From contig CAVQNQ010000004.1 of assembly GCA_963714205.1 (NCBI GenBank), positions 558,001 through 622,000 of the forward strand: a stretch of DNA of 64,000 nucleotides. The letters run 5' to 3'. This DNA is from CAVQNQ01 sp963714205. Its GTDB lineage: Bacteria > Acidobacteriota > Terriglobia > Bryobacterales > Bryobacteraceae. The notes under the pieces were generated by a model that did no database searches, was not told the DNA's origin, and was given only the letters and a program-made list of their open reading frames with translations. This document shows, piece by piece, positions 36,243-45,069 of the stretch. A program made the position numbers and the translations under genes. Every line of letters begins with the position of its first letter. Within the stretch, counting starts at the first letter, position 1.

Positions 36243-37235
36243 ATGCTCCAACGAACACATGGAAATAGCGGCTCGGGGCTGACGCGGCGCGAATGGTTCG
36301 CTGCCTCGGCGGCTGCCGCGACACTCACCGGCTGCGCCGCCCCGGTTGTCCCGGTGGTTCCGTCGTCCGTCTCGATTGTGCGGGTTCCCGAGTATGGCCA
36401 GGGCCTCTACGAGACCGTGCGGCGCACGATCGGCGAACACAAACTGGACGTGCGCGGGCTCCGCGTGGTGGTCAAGCCCAACCTGGTGGAGTTCGAGCCG
36501 GATAACGTCATCAATACCCATCCCCTGCTGGTGCACGCGACCTGCGAGGCGTTTCACGCCCTGGGCGCAGCCAGCGTTCAAATCGCCGAAGGTCCCGGCC
36601 ATCGCCGCAATACGCTGGACCTGGCCGAAGCGGCCGGCTATTTCAAGACCGTGCCGCGCTTCGAGGAGATGTTCGTCGATTTGAATCTGGACGACGTTTC
36701 GCGGGTGCTCCCGGCGCGCCAGTTCTCACGGCTGGGAAAACTCTATCTTCCCAATACCGTGATGGGAGCGGACCTGCTGGTTTCCGTTCCCAAGATGAAG
36801 ACGCACCACTGGGTAGGCGCCACGCTCTCCATGAAGAATCTTTTCGGGGTGGTTCCGGGCGGCATCTACGGGTGGCCCAAGAACCTGCTGCACTGGTCTG
36901 GAATCGACGAGTGCATCGCCGAGCTGGACGCGATCTGCCCGCGCCGTTTCGCCATCGTGGATGGCATCGTGGGGATGGAAGGTAACGGACCGATCCTGGG
37001 CACGCCCAAGCGGGCCGGAGTGCTGGTGGCCGGCCGCGACCCGGTGGCTGTGGATGCCACCTGCTGCCGCGTGATGCGCATCGATCCCGCTAGAATAAAA
37101 TATCTGCGCCTGGCTTCCGGGGAACAGGGTTCCCAACTGCTGGAGGGCGGGGTTCGGCAGATTGGCGAGCAGATTCAGAGCGTGGCTGCGAGCTTCGCGC
37201 TGGTCCCGGAATTCGAGTCGATCAGGCTGATATAG
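36243..37235 (+). CDS. Tat-exported DUF362-domain lipoprotein
   Basis: 330 aa. TRREWFAASAAAATLTGC combines a twin-arginine signal with a lipobox (Cys31). The body is DUF362: VVVKPNLVEF, INTHPLLVHATCEAFHALGA, VSVPKMKTHHWVGATLSMKNLFGVVPG and RRFAIVDGIVGMEGNGP. Members of this family may bind metal or iron-sulfur clusters, but no ferredoxin-type CxxCxxC motif is present here. Toroid and DUF362 genes are adjacent, 3 nt apart, so they probably act together. Reaction unknown. Confidence 0.8.
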   Translation: MLQRTHGNSGSGLTRREWFAASAAAATLTGCAAPVVPVVPSSVSIVRVPEYGQGLYETVRRTIGEHKLDVRGLRVVVKPNLVEFEPDNVINTHPLLVHATCEAFHALGAASVQIAEGPGHRRNTLDLAEAAGYFKTVPRFEEMFVDLNLDDVSRVLPARQFSRLGKLYLPNTVMGADLLVSVPKMKTHHWVGATLSMKNLFGVVPGGIYGWPKNLLHWSGIDECIAELDAICPRRFAIVDGIVGMEGNGPILGTPKRAGVLVAGRDPVAVDATCCRVMRIDPARIKYLRLASGEQGSQLLEGGVRQIGEQIQSVAASFALVPEFESIRLI

Positions 37236-37239
37236 ATCT

Positions 37240-38748
37240 ATGCGACCCAAACATGTTCGCGCGCAATCCCGTGAGTCGGAAAGAGCCGGGCCGCGGTCTC
37301 CCCTGCTGGCGCGTCTGGCGGGTGGCCGCGCGGCCTACGCGTGGGCTTCCCTGCTGCTGTTGATCCCGTGTTTCTGGCAGCCGCGCGTGGAGGCGGGGGA
37401 TCTTTCCAGCCACATCTATAACGCCTGGCTGGCCCAATTGATCGAGAGCGGACGGGTGCAGGGCCTGTCGGTGGTTAACCAGACCAGCAACGTGCTTTTC
37501 GATCTGCTCATGGGCGGGCTATTCCGGATCGTGGGCGCGGAGGCGGCTCAGCGGATCTCGGTTTCGCTGGCAGTGCTGGTCTTCATATGGGGCGCCTTCG
37601 CCTACGTGCGAGCGGTCACCGGGCGGCCGTGCTGGTACATGGTGCCGTCGATTGCCATGCTGGCTTATGGCTGGGTCTTCCACATGGGGTTCTTCAATTT
37701 TTATCTCAGCCTGGGGATGTGTTTCTGGGCCCTGGCGCTGGCCTGGGATCTGCGGCCGCGCCGCGTGGCTGCGGCCATGGCGGTGCTGGTGGTGGCCTAC
37801 GTGGCCCATGGCCTGCCGGTGGCCTGGACGGTCTGCCTGCTGGTCTTTTTGTGGCTGACCCACCGGGCCGGGCCGCGGCAACGGATATACATTACCCTGG
37901 GAACGCTCGTGGCTACCGTGCTTCTGCGCGTGGTGATCGGGGCGGCCCTGGTCTCGCGATGGTCGTTCGAGCAGATCACCCTGACCACGGGCGCCGACCA
38001 GGTGTGGGTCTTCGACGGCAAATATTACGGCGTCCTGATCGCGCTGCTGCTGGTGTGGGGGCTGCTATTCCTGGACCTGTTGCGCAGGTCGGGATCGCGG
38101 CAGGTGGCTTCGAGCGTCACCTTCCAGTTGTGCGCGCTGAGCGCCCTGGGGGTCTTTATCCTCCCCACCACCGTCCTGATTCCCGGCTTCCACCACACTC
38201 TCACCTATATCGCGGAGCGCATGTCGCTGGGGGTGGGGATCTGCGTGTGCGGTCTGCTGGGAGCGGCCCAGCCGCGCGCCTGGGAGCGCTATGCGCTAGC
38301 GGCGGTGGCGGTGGTCTTTTTCGCCTTCATCTATCGCGACGAACGGGCGCTCAATGCCGTGGAGGACCGCATGCAGGACGTGGTGGCTCAACTGGGCCCG
38401 GGCCAGCGAGTGGTCAGCGGGGTGCTCGATCCCGGCCTGCGTGTCCCCACCCTCGATCACATGATCGACCGCGTATGCGTGGGCCGCTGTTTCAGTTATG
38501 CGAATTACGAGCCCTCCACGTGGCAGTTCCGCGTGCGCGCGCTCGGGCCGAATCCGCTGGTGACCGCCAGCTATCCGGATTCCTGGCTCATGCAGACGGG
38601 CGGTTACGTGGTCAAGGAATCCGATGTGCCGCTGTACCAGGTGTACGTGGACCGGCGGGGAACCATGCTGATTCGCAGTTTACAGGTGGGAATGCCATGT
38701 GGAAGCACTTGGTTGAAAGCGCTGCCGGATCTGTTCCCGAACGGCTAG
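37240..38748 (+). CDS. Polytopic membrane protein, GT-C-like
   Basis: 502 aa, ten or more hydrophobic segments. The first large loop has VEAGDLSSHIYNAWLAQLI, an acidic residue plus His in the position expected for GT-C glycosyltransferases, and the C-terminal soluble part includes GQRVVSGVLDPGLRVPTLDHMIDRVCVGRCFSYANYEPS. The start is 4 nt after the DUF362 stop. The 3' end overlaps micro-protein 3 by 52 nt. Together with the 559-aa protein at 25733 it brackets the Tad locus. Activity unproven. Confidence 0.6.
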   Translation: MRPKHVRAQSRESERAGPRSPLLARLAGGRAAYAWASLLLLIPCFWQPRVEAGDLSSHIYNAWLAQLIESGRVQGLSVVNQTSNVLFDLLMGGLFRIVGAEAAQRISVSLAVLVFIWGAFAYVRAVTGRPCWYMVPSIAMLAYGWVFHMGFFNFYLSLGMCFWALALAWDLRPRRVAAAMAVLVVAYVAHGLPVAWTVCLLVFLWLTHRAGPRQRIYITLGTLVATVLLRVVIGAALVSRWSFEQITLTTGADQVWVFDGKYYGVLIALLLVWGLLFLDLLRRSGSRQVASSVTFQLCALSALGVFILPTTVLIPGFHHTLTYIAERMSLGVGICVCGLLGAAQPRAWERYALAAVAVVFFAFIYRDERALNAVEDRMQDVVAQLGPGQRVVSGVLDPGLRVPTLDHMIDRVCVGRCFSYANYEPSTWQFRVRALGPNPLVTASYPDSWLMQTGGYVVKESDVPLYQVYVDRRGTMLIRSLQVGMPCGSTWLKALPDLFPNG

Positions 38749-38825
38749 GCTGGCGCCGCATTCTGGCGGAAGGCGCTTTGCTGGCCGCTATGGTGCTGAC
38801 GTCGTCCTGGCTGTTCCGGCGCTGA
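38697..38825 (+). CDS. Micro-protein 3: amphipathic start, one membrane helix, RR end
   Basis: 42 aa, starting MWKHLVESAAG and ending ALLAAMVLTSSWLFRR. It begins inside the last 52 nt of the GT-C-like gene in another frame; GGTGGG upstream may serve for ribosome binding and coupling. One C-terminal membrane helix with two terminal arginines gives it the same overall plan as micro-proteins 1 and 2, though sequence likeness is weak. Coding status is less certain than for those two. Confidence 0.45.
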   Translation: MWKHLVESAAGSVPERLGWRRILAEGALLAAMVLTSSWLFRR

Positions 38826-38843
38826 TGATGCGGCCCTCGGCTC

Positions 38844-39113
38844 TTACGCCGCCAGCATCACCATCAGGTTCCACACAATCAGGCCGCCATACCAATAGGT
38901 AATCCAGCGGATCAGGTGCTCCTTCCGGGCCCACACGCATACTCCACCGAGGACCAGCGCCAGGGCTTTGGATGCCGCCACTCCCACACCGGGGCCCGTG
39001 TGCATCAACATCACGACGAACGGGCTCATTTCCCGGGCGCCCATCTTCAATCCCACCAGCGTGGTCAGGAGATCCAGCAATTGCAGGTAAACGAAGACGT
39101 AGATTGTAACCAT
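38844..39113 (-). CDS. Small membrane protein, DUF5658-like
   Basis: 89 aa with three hydrophobic segments. VYLQLLDLLTTLVGLKMGAREMSPFVV is the pattern of DUF5658 proteins (LDxxTT...G..E.NP). Function of the family unknown. Convergent with micro-protein 3 (18-nt gap) and divergent from the ADOP permease across 215 bp (39114-39328) in which no clear promoter or gene is seen. Confidence 0.7.
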   Translation of the reverse strand: MVTIYVFVYLQLLDLLTTLVGLKMGAREMSPFVVMLMHTGPGVGVAASKALALVLGGVCVWARKEHLIRWITYWYGGLIVWNLMVMLAA

Positions 39114-39328
39114 CGAGTCACCAGTGTAAAGCGCCGCCGGACGCTCCGATCGTACCGATTGTACTATCGAAAATGCTCTTTGGTCCTGGAATCATAAGCG
39201 GTTATGTGCGCCTCGATTGTGCGCGCCGTCCCAAAAGCGGACACTCGCGGGCAAGTTCGCTAGGGCCGGAGGCCTCGTCGGATTGAGTTTCGGCATTGGC
39301 AGCCGCGTTGCACATCCAGGATTTCGAA

Positions 39329-41782
39329 ATGCTCCACGAACTGCGCATCGCCCTTCGCATGCTGCGCAAGCAGCCGGCCTTTACGGCCGTGGCCATCGTG
39401 ACCCTGGCCCTGGGAATCGCCGCCACGACCACGGTCTACAGTTGGATAGACGCTATTCTGCTCAATCCCATCCCCGGCGTGCCGAATTCGGGGCAACTGG
39501 CCGTTCTCGAGGGCCTGTCGCCCGAAGGCGAATCCATCCTGACCGCGCACGCCGATTTTCGCGACTACCAACGCCAACTCGCGCTTGTGTCGGGAGTGGT
39601 GGCGTCGCAGTTCGGACCCTTCACGATCGGCCGCCAAGCCAATGCCCAACGGGTGTTTGGAGAGGTGGTATCGGCGAATTACTTCGCCGTTTTCGGCGTC
39701 CGGGCGGAGATCGGGCGGGTGTTTCTGCCGGTGGAGGACCGCGACGACCGGGGCGGCTTTCCCATCGCCGTGATCAGCGACCGGCTGTGGCGCGGCCGCT
39801 ACCACGCCGACCCCTCCGTGGCGGGGAGAGTGGAACGCGTCAACGGCCATCAGCTTACGATTGTGGGCGTGGTTCCACCCGAATTCCACGGCAGCGTGGG
39901 CGGCCTCACCTTGGATGTTTGGGTTCCCTTGAGCCAGATCGAGGAGATGGGCGCCTCGTCGAAGTGGACGGGCGGCGACCGCAGCGCCAGATACCTCGAC
40001 CTTTTCGTGCGCCGGAGGCCGGGCGTGAGCCTTGGCCGGGCGCGCGCCGAAGTGCAGGCGGTGGCCGCCAGAATTGCCGCCGCATACCCGCGCAACCACC
40101 ACGGTATGTCCGCGACCCTGCGGCCCGTCTGGCAGGCGCACAGCGGGGCGCAGGCCCTGCTGCTCAATCCGCTGCGCATCCTCATGGTGGTGGCTTGCGT
40201 GGTGTTGCTGATCGCCTGCGCGAACGTGGCCAACCTGCTGCTGGCGCGCTCGGTCTCGCGCCAGAGGGAGTTCGGTATTCGCATCGCCATGGGCGCCAGC
40301 CGCGCGCGGTTAGTGCGGCAGTTGATGGCCGAGGCGATGCTCCTGGCGGGCGGCGGCGCTTGCATCGGGGTCCTGCTCTCGTCCTGGATGGGCGATTCGC
40401 TGGGCTACCTGCTGCCGGCCACCAATCTGCCCATCACCGCTCTTGGATCGCTCGGCGGGCCGTTGAATCCCTCGGTACTGGGTTTTACCGTGCTGGTCTG
40501 CTTTCTGACGGCCATTCTCTCGGCCATCGTGCCGGCGCTCTACTCGAGCCGCGTTCCGGTGAACGAAACCCTCAAGGAGGGCGGGCGCAGCGGGATGTCC
40601 GGAGCGCGCTCCCACCGCGCCCGCGCGGCCCTGGTGGTTTTCGAAGTGGCGCTCGCGGCCGTGGCGCTGATCGGCGCCGGCTTGTTCCAGCGCAGCTTCC
40701 AGAACGCCCGCGCCGTGCATCCCGGCTTCGATTCCCACAACGTGCTGGTGGCCCGGCTATATCTTTCCTCGGCGGGTTATTCGCTCGACCAGGAACTGCG
40801 TTTCGACCGCTCGCTGCGTCTGCGCCTCGAGAACGCTCCCGGCGTCCAGCAGGTGAGTTATGCCGATTGGGTGCCGCTGTGGTTCGGCAACCCTCCCTGG
40901 AACAGCGTGCTCGTGGACGGCTACTCGCGGGATATCCAGGATCAATTCAGAATGTCGCAGACTGTCGTGGCGCCCGGTTATTTCGATCTCATGAAGATTC
41001 CGGTGCTCTCGGGGCGCGATTTCACCGAGCGGGATGACGCAAACTCGGCGCCGGTGATCATTGTCAACCAGGCCTTCGCGCGCCGATTCTACAAGGGAGC
41101 CGACCCGGTGGGGCGGAAAGTGCAGGTCAGCGGCGCTTTCCACACCATCGTGGGCATGGTGCGCGACAGTAAGCAGATCAACGCAGGCGAGGCGCCCTAC
41201 CCATTTTTTTACGAGCCGTTCGCGCACGCCTTCGGCACCGGGGACAACAACTTCATCTACATCCGAACGGCCGGCGACCCGGAAGCCGCGCGGGCCACGC
41301 TGCGCCATGAGATCGCTGCGCTCGATGCCAGCACGGGCCTCTACGATGCCACGCCGCTCGAGGAATACACGCAGGCTTCCCTTTACCCGCAAAAGGTGGC
41401 CGCTATGCTGCTGACCGCGCTCGGCCTGCTCTCGCTGCTTCTGGCGGCCCTCGGCCTTTACAGCGTAATGGCCTATGCGGTCACCGAGCGCACGCACGAA
41501 ATCGGTATTCGCATGGCCTTGGGCGCGCAGCGGGCCTCGGTACATGCGATGGTGGCCCGGAAAGCGATCAGCATGACAGCGGCGGGCTTGGCGGTAGGGA
41601 TCGCCGTCGCGCTGGCGGTGGCGCATCTGGTCGGCAGCCTGCTGGTCCAGGTAAGCCCCGCCGATCCGCTCACGTTTCTCTTCGCCATTCTTTTCCTGAG
41701 TGGCGTGGCTCTGGCTGCCAGCTTCATCCCCGCGCACCGCGCCACCCGCGTAGACCCCATGAGCGCGCTGCGGTGCGAATAA
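39329..41782 (+). CDS. ADOP-type ABC permease (MacB/FtsX superfamily)
   Basis: 817 aa from ATG 39329 (MLHELRIALRMLRKQPAFTAVAIVTLALGI), which matches the family start; upstream in-frame residues lack support. Acidobacterial duplicated orphan permeases contain two MacB-type periplasmic core domains and two FtsX domains: first half TTTVYSWIDAILLNPIPG then LIACANVANLLLARSVSRQREFGIRIAMGAS; second half RARAALVVFEVALAAVALIGAG and TERTHEIGIRMALGAQ, ending HRATRVDPMSALR. As usual no ATPase gene is adjacent. A PadR-type regulator, often found before such genes, is absent. Substrate unknown. Confidence 0.92.
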   Translation: MLHELRIALRMLRKQPAFTAVAIVTLALGIAATTTVYSWIDAILLNPIPGVPNSGQLAVLEGLSPEGESILTAHADFRDYQRQLALVSGVVASQFGPFTIGRQANAQRVFGEVVSANYFAVFGVRAEIGRVFLPVEDRDDRGGFPIAVISDRLWRGRYHADPSVAGRVERVNGHQLTIVGVVPPEFHGSVGGLTLDVWVPLSQIEEMGASSKWTGGDRSARYLDLFVRRRPGVSLGRARAEVQAVAARIAAAYPRNHHGMSATLRPVWQAHSGAQALLLNPLRILMVVACVVLLIACANVANLLLARSVSRQREFGIRIAMGASRARLVRQLMAEAMLLAGGGACIGVLLSSWMGDSLGYLLPATNLPITALGSLGGPLNPSVLGFTVLVCFLTAILSAIVPALYSSRVPVNETLKEGGRSGMSGARSHRARAALVVFEVALAAVALIGAGLFQRSFQNARAVHPGFDSHNVLVARLYLSSAGYSLDQELRFDRSLRLRLENAPGVQQVSYADWVPLWFGNPPWNSVLVDGYSRDIQDQFRMSQTVVAPGYFDLMKIPVLSGRDFTERDDANSAPVIIVNQAFARRFYKGADPVGRKVQVSGAFHTIVGMVRDSKQINAGEAPYPFFYEPFAHAFGTGDNNFIYIRTAGDPEAARATLRHEIAALDASTGLYDATPLEEYTQASLYPQKVAAMLLTALGLLSLLLAALGLYSVMAYAVTERTHEIGIRMALGAQRASVHAMVARKAISMTAAGLAVGIAVALAVAHLVGSLLVQVSPADPLTFLFAILFLSGVALAASFIPAHRATRVDPMSALRCE

Positions 41783-41791
41783 GATAGCCGG

Positions 41792-42376
41792 CTAGGGATG
41801 CTCCGAGTAATAGTAGTCCAGGCAGATGCCGCACAGGCCGTGGCTGACATTGGGCGGAAGCGCGGAAATGTGGGCGGCCACGAGATCCCAAACCTCGGGC
41901 GCGCTGCCGGGGCGGCGGGTGCGCCGGCAATGGCCGCACATCACGATGATGCCGTTCGCGTCGCGGTAGCCCGTAGGGATGGGGCGTAGGGGACAAACGT
42001 GGGGTGGGTGTTCGACCAGCAGGGAATTCACGACCATCAGCCCCGTGCCGCCCTTCACGGGAAGCACCTGCATGGCGAACTCGCGGAAGAGCGTGGGGCT
42101 GGAGCATTCGTAACGGTGTTGCCAGGGCTGGCCGGACTCTAGAACGCGCGCATATTTGGAGGCGTAGAACTCCTTCAGCGGACCTGAAATGGATTCCCGA
42201 ACCGGACGGCCGAGCGGCGCGGGGCGGAGCATGGAATCGCCGCCGTTTGCGGAAGCGAAGCGATCCCAGGCGGCGTTAGCGTAGACCAAGCGCAGGTTGG
42301 AATCGAGGCAAAAAACGACGGCGGTGTCGTGCTCGATTGTATGGTAGCCCGGATGGCTGTCGTCTGTATCTGGCAT
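41792..42376 (-). CDS. PAS-domain protein with C-terminal CxxC motifs
   Basis: 194 aa. PAS fold at the N-terminus: VVFCLDSNLRLVYANAAWDRFA and the FREFAMQVLPVKGGTGLMVVNSLL strand. The C-terminal third carries MCGHCRRTRRP and GLCGICLDYYYSEHP, two CxxC pairs that could bind zinc or an iron-sulfur cluster or form a redox switch. No output domain (kinase, cyclase, HTH) is present, so it would signal through a partner. Convergent with the ADOP gene with a 9-nt gap. Confidence 0.7.
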   Translation of the reverse strand: MPDTDDSHPGYHTIEHDTAVVFCLDSNLRLVYANAAWDRFASANGGDSMLRPAPLGRPVRESISGPLKEFYASKYARVLESGQPWQHRYECSSPTLFREFAMQVLPVKGGTGLMVVNSLLVEHPPHVCPLRPIPTGYRDANGIIVMCGHCRRTRRPGSAPEVWDLVAAHISALPPNVSHGLCGICLDYYYSEHP

Positions 42377-42448
42377 TACGTTTAAGTTGTTGGATGCCTG
42401 TATCGGTTGGGGGATCCGGAGATCTCCTCATTCGTTACCATTAAGTTA

Positions 42449-44122
42449 ATGAAATACTTCCGAGTGAAAACCACCTTCCTTGCAATCTTGTCGTGCGGCG
42501 CGGCATGGCTGGGGACCCCGGCTCCGCCAGCGGCAGCCCAGGGTCGCGCGGAGACCCCGCAAGCCGCGCAGCCGGAACCGCAGGCGGCCCCAGCCGAGGC
42601 GCCGCAACCGCAGATGCCCCCATCCGCGCCGGCGAACCGGGCAGCCACGCCGGGCGGCCGGGGGCGTGGCGGCGCGGGCAATCCGGGACCCGCCGTGGGA
42701 GGGGAGGTCGATGAGACACCCGTGGTGACGCACCACTCGATCAATGTGGGCGGCAAGACCATTGCCTACACGGCCACCGTGGCGCAGATGCCACTGAACG
42801 ATCCCTCCGGCGCCACCGAAGCCCACATCTTTTACATGGCCTACACGCTCGACGGCGTCAAGGAATCGGCCCAACGGCCTCTGACATTCTGTTTCAACGG
42901 CGGGCCCGGATCGGCATCCGTATGGGTGCACATGGGGGGCATGGGGCCGCGCAGCCCCAAACTGCTGCCTAATGGCGCGATGCCACCGCCTCCCTATGAA
43001 CTGAAGGACAATCCGGACACCTGGCTCGATCGGACCGACCTGGTATTCATCGATCCCGTGGGAACCGGCTACAGCCGGGCCAAGACCGTCGAGGTGGCGC
43101 GCCGTATGAACAGTGTGCGGGGAGATATCGAATCGGTGGGCGAGTTCATGCGCCTGTATATTACGCGCAACGGGCGGGAGCTTTCGCCACTATTCATCGC
43201 CGGCGAGAGCTATGGCACTTTCCGCGCGGCGGGGCTGGCCGGATACCTGATCGACCGGGGGATCGCTTTCAATGGGCTCGTCTTGATCGGGACCACCCTG
43301 AATCTCGAAACCATCTGGAGCCGCAGTGACGACCTGGTCTACGAGCTCGAGCTGCCCACCTATGGGGCCGACGCCTGGTATCACAAGAAGGCCGCCGCCG
43401 ACCTGCTGCGCAAAGACCTTCCCTCTTTCCTCAAGGAGGTGGAGGGCTTTGCGCTGGGAGAATACGCCACCGCGTTAAATAAGGGCGACGATCTGCCGCC
43501 GGCCGAGCGCCAGGCAGTGGTCGCCAAGTTGGCGCGGTACACGGGGATACCCACGAGCTACATCGAAGAGAGCAACCTGCGCTGGGACGTGCAGCATTTC
43601 ACGCGCGAGCTGCTGCGCGATAGACACGAGACCATCGGGCGCTACGACGGCCGGCTCACCGGGCCCTCCAGCCTCGACGTGGGCGAGACCAGCGAATTCG
43701 ACCCATCGGGCACTCTGGTCGCTCCGCCCTTCACCGCCGCATTCACCAATTACGTTCGCGGCGAGCTCGGTTACAAGACGGATCTCTACTACTACACGCT
43801 CGGTGGCGGAATCCAGCCGTGGGACTACGGCGTCCAGAACGGATTCGGGAACACCACCAGTCCGCTGCGCGAGGCCATGGTGAAGAACCCCTATATGAAA
43901 GTGATGATCGCCGCGTCTTACTTCGACCTGGCCACGCCGTATTTCGCCGTCGAGCACACCTTTAACCACATGGGCTTGAATCCGGAGATGCACAAGCGCA
44001 TCATCTGGGATCTTTACCAGTCGGGCCACATGCTGTACATCGACTCCGATTCGCACGCCAAACTGAAGCGCGATTTCTTCGAATTCCTGACTGGCGCGTT
44101 GCCCCGGCGGGGCGAGCAGTAG
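42449..44122 (+). CDS. Exported serine carboxypeptidase-like protein (peptidase S10)
   Basis: 557 aa from ATG 42449; the frame is open to 42407 but the signal peptide (FLAILSCGAAWLGTPAPPAAAQ) starts here. A Pro/Ala/Gln/Gly-rich linker of about 55 residues precedes the catalytic domain. S10 signatures: CFNGGPGSASVWVHMGGMGP (oxyanion loop), IAGESYGTFRAAGLAGYL (catalytic Ser), YFDLATPYF (Asp) and SGHMLY (His). Removes C-terminal residues from peptides, probably in the periplasm. Confidence 0.9.
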   Translation: MKYFRVKTTFLAILSCGAAWLGTPAPPAAAQGRAETPQAAQPEPQAAPAEAPQPQMPPSAPANRAATPGGRGRGGAGNPGPAVGGEVDETPVVTHHSINVGGKTIAYTATVAQMPLNDPSGATEAHIFYMAYTLDGVKESAQRPLTFCFNGGPGSASVWVHMGGMGPRSPKLLPNGAMPPPPYELKDNPDTWLDRTDLVFIDPVGTGYSRAKTVEVARRMNSVRGDIESVGEFMRLYITRNGRELSPLFIAGESYGTFRAAGLAGYLIDRGIAFNGLVLIGTTLNLETIWSRSDDLVYELELPTYGADAWYHKKAAADLLRKDLPSFLKEVEGFALGEYATALNKGDDLPPAERQAVVAKLARYTGIPTSYIEESNLRWDVQHFTRELLRDRHETIGRYDGRLTGPSSLDVGETSEFDPSGTLVAPPFTAAFTNYVRGELGYKTDLYYYTLGGGIQPWDYGVQNGFGNTTSPLREAMVKNPYMKVMIAASYFDLATPYFAVEHTFNHMGLNPEMHKRIIWDLYQSGHMLYIDSDSHAKLKRDFFEFLTGALPRRGEQ

Positions 44123-44140
44123 GGCCGGCCGGGCCGCGCC

Positions 44141-44170
44141 TTGACTTTAGCAAGCGTTGTAATTTATTCT
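44141..44170 (+). promoter_or_regulatory. Probable sigma70-type promoter of the anti-sigma pair
   Basis: TTGACT (44141-44146) and TATTCT (44165-44170) with an 18-nt spacer, placed 40 nt before the ATG at 44211 in an otherwise AT-rich patch after the S10 gene. Confidence 0.45.
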
Positions 44171-44210
44171 GTCCATTCAATTTGGCCCTTGCTGCCGGGC
44201 CGTTCCATGT

Positions 44211-44651
44211 ATGGGGGATCAACAACGCCAAGGACCGGAAACCGTGGAACAATACCTGGATTCGACCCTGGACAGTGTGGATAAAGCCGAGGAACTGGTA
44301 CTAGGCGTGGCCGAACGGGCCGGCTTCGGCGAGGAAGAGCTGATGAAGATCGGCATGGCCGTGCGGGAATCCATGGTCAACGCGGTAGCGCACGGCAACC
44401 GTTACAATCGGAACAAGAAGGTCCGGTTCCGCGTGCAACGGAACGGGACTAAGCTGACGGTTCGGATCACCGACGAAGGTGAGGGTTTCGATTTCGGCAA
44501 TCTGCCGGACCCGGTAGCCCCGGAGAACCTGCTGCGGGGATCCGGCCGTGGTATTTTTTTGATTCGGTCCTTCATGGACGAGGTCCAATTGAGGCAACTG
44601 GATCCCGGAGGGACCGAAATCACACTTACAAAGTACGTAACATCACAATAG
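44211..44651 (+). CDS. Anti-sigma regulatory factor, RsbW/SpoIIAB-type kinase
   Basis: 146 aa of the HATPase_c_2 family. N-box AVRESMVNAVAHGNRYNRNKKV and G1/G2 boxes ITDEGEGFDFGNLPDP and GSGRGIFLIRSFMDEV are complete. Such kinases bind a sigma factor or another target and phosphorylate a STAS antagonist, which follows 26 nt downstream. No sigma factor or PP2C phosphatase lies adjacent, so the target is elsewhere. Confidence 0.88.
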   Translation: MGDQQRQGPETVEQYLDSTLDSVDKAEELVLGVAERAGFGEEELMKIGMAVRESMVNAVAHGNRYNRNKKVRFRVQRNGTKLTVRITDEGEGFDFGNLPDPVAPENLLRGSGRGIFLIRSFMDEVQLRQLDPGGTEITLTKYVTSQ

Positions 44652-44677
44652 GCGCTTTCAAACGAGGAGGATTGTAC

Positions 44678-45022
44678 GTGAGCGTTAACTTAAAGACTCG
44701 GCAAGTGGGCGACGTGAGCGTGGTCGACGTGGAAGGGCGCATCACCCTGGGGGAGGGTTCCAGCGCTTTGCGCGACACGATTCGCCAGCTCGTCGCCAAC
44801 GGGCAGAAGAAGATCCTGCTCAATCTCGGCGATGTTTCTTACATCGACAGCTCAGGGATCGGCGAGCTCGTCTCGGGGTTCACCACCGTGACGAACAGCG
44901 GCGGGCAGTTGAAGCTGTTGAACCTCACCAAGCGGGTGAAGGATCTGCTCCAGATCACTAAGCTTTACACGGTATTCGACATAGCCGAGAGCGAGGCTTC
45001 GGCGGTCAGAAGTTTCACCTAG
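44678..45022 (+). CDS. STAS-domain anti-sigma factor antagonist
   Basis: 114 aa from GTG 44678, chosen for GAGGAGG 7-8 nt upstream; TTG 44672 is also in frame. VVDVEGRITLGEGSSALRDTIRQLV and the phospho-acceptor loop YIDSSGIGELVSGF are typical of SpoIIAA/RsbV. It forms a partner-switching pair with the preceding kinase. Confidence 0.9.
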   Translation: MSVNLKTRQVGDVSVVDVEGRITLGEGSSALRDTIRQLVANGQKKILLNLGDVSYIDSSGIGELVSGFTTVTNSGGQLKLLNLTKRVKDLLQITKLYTVFDIAESEASAVRSFT

Positions 45023-45069
45023 GCTTGGCGCGGGCAGGCTGAGAGGCTTGCCCGCATCGGCCCGCCCGC

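Noticed and set aside
36243..37235. DUF362 protein as a ferredoxin
   Set aside because: Some DUF362 proteins are fused to 4Fe-4S domains, but no CxxCxxCxxxC motif is present here.
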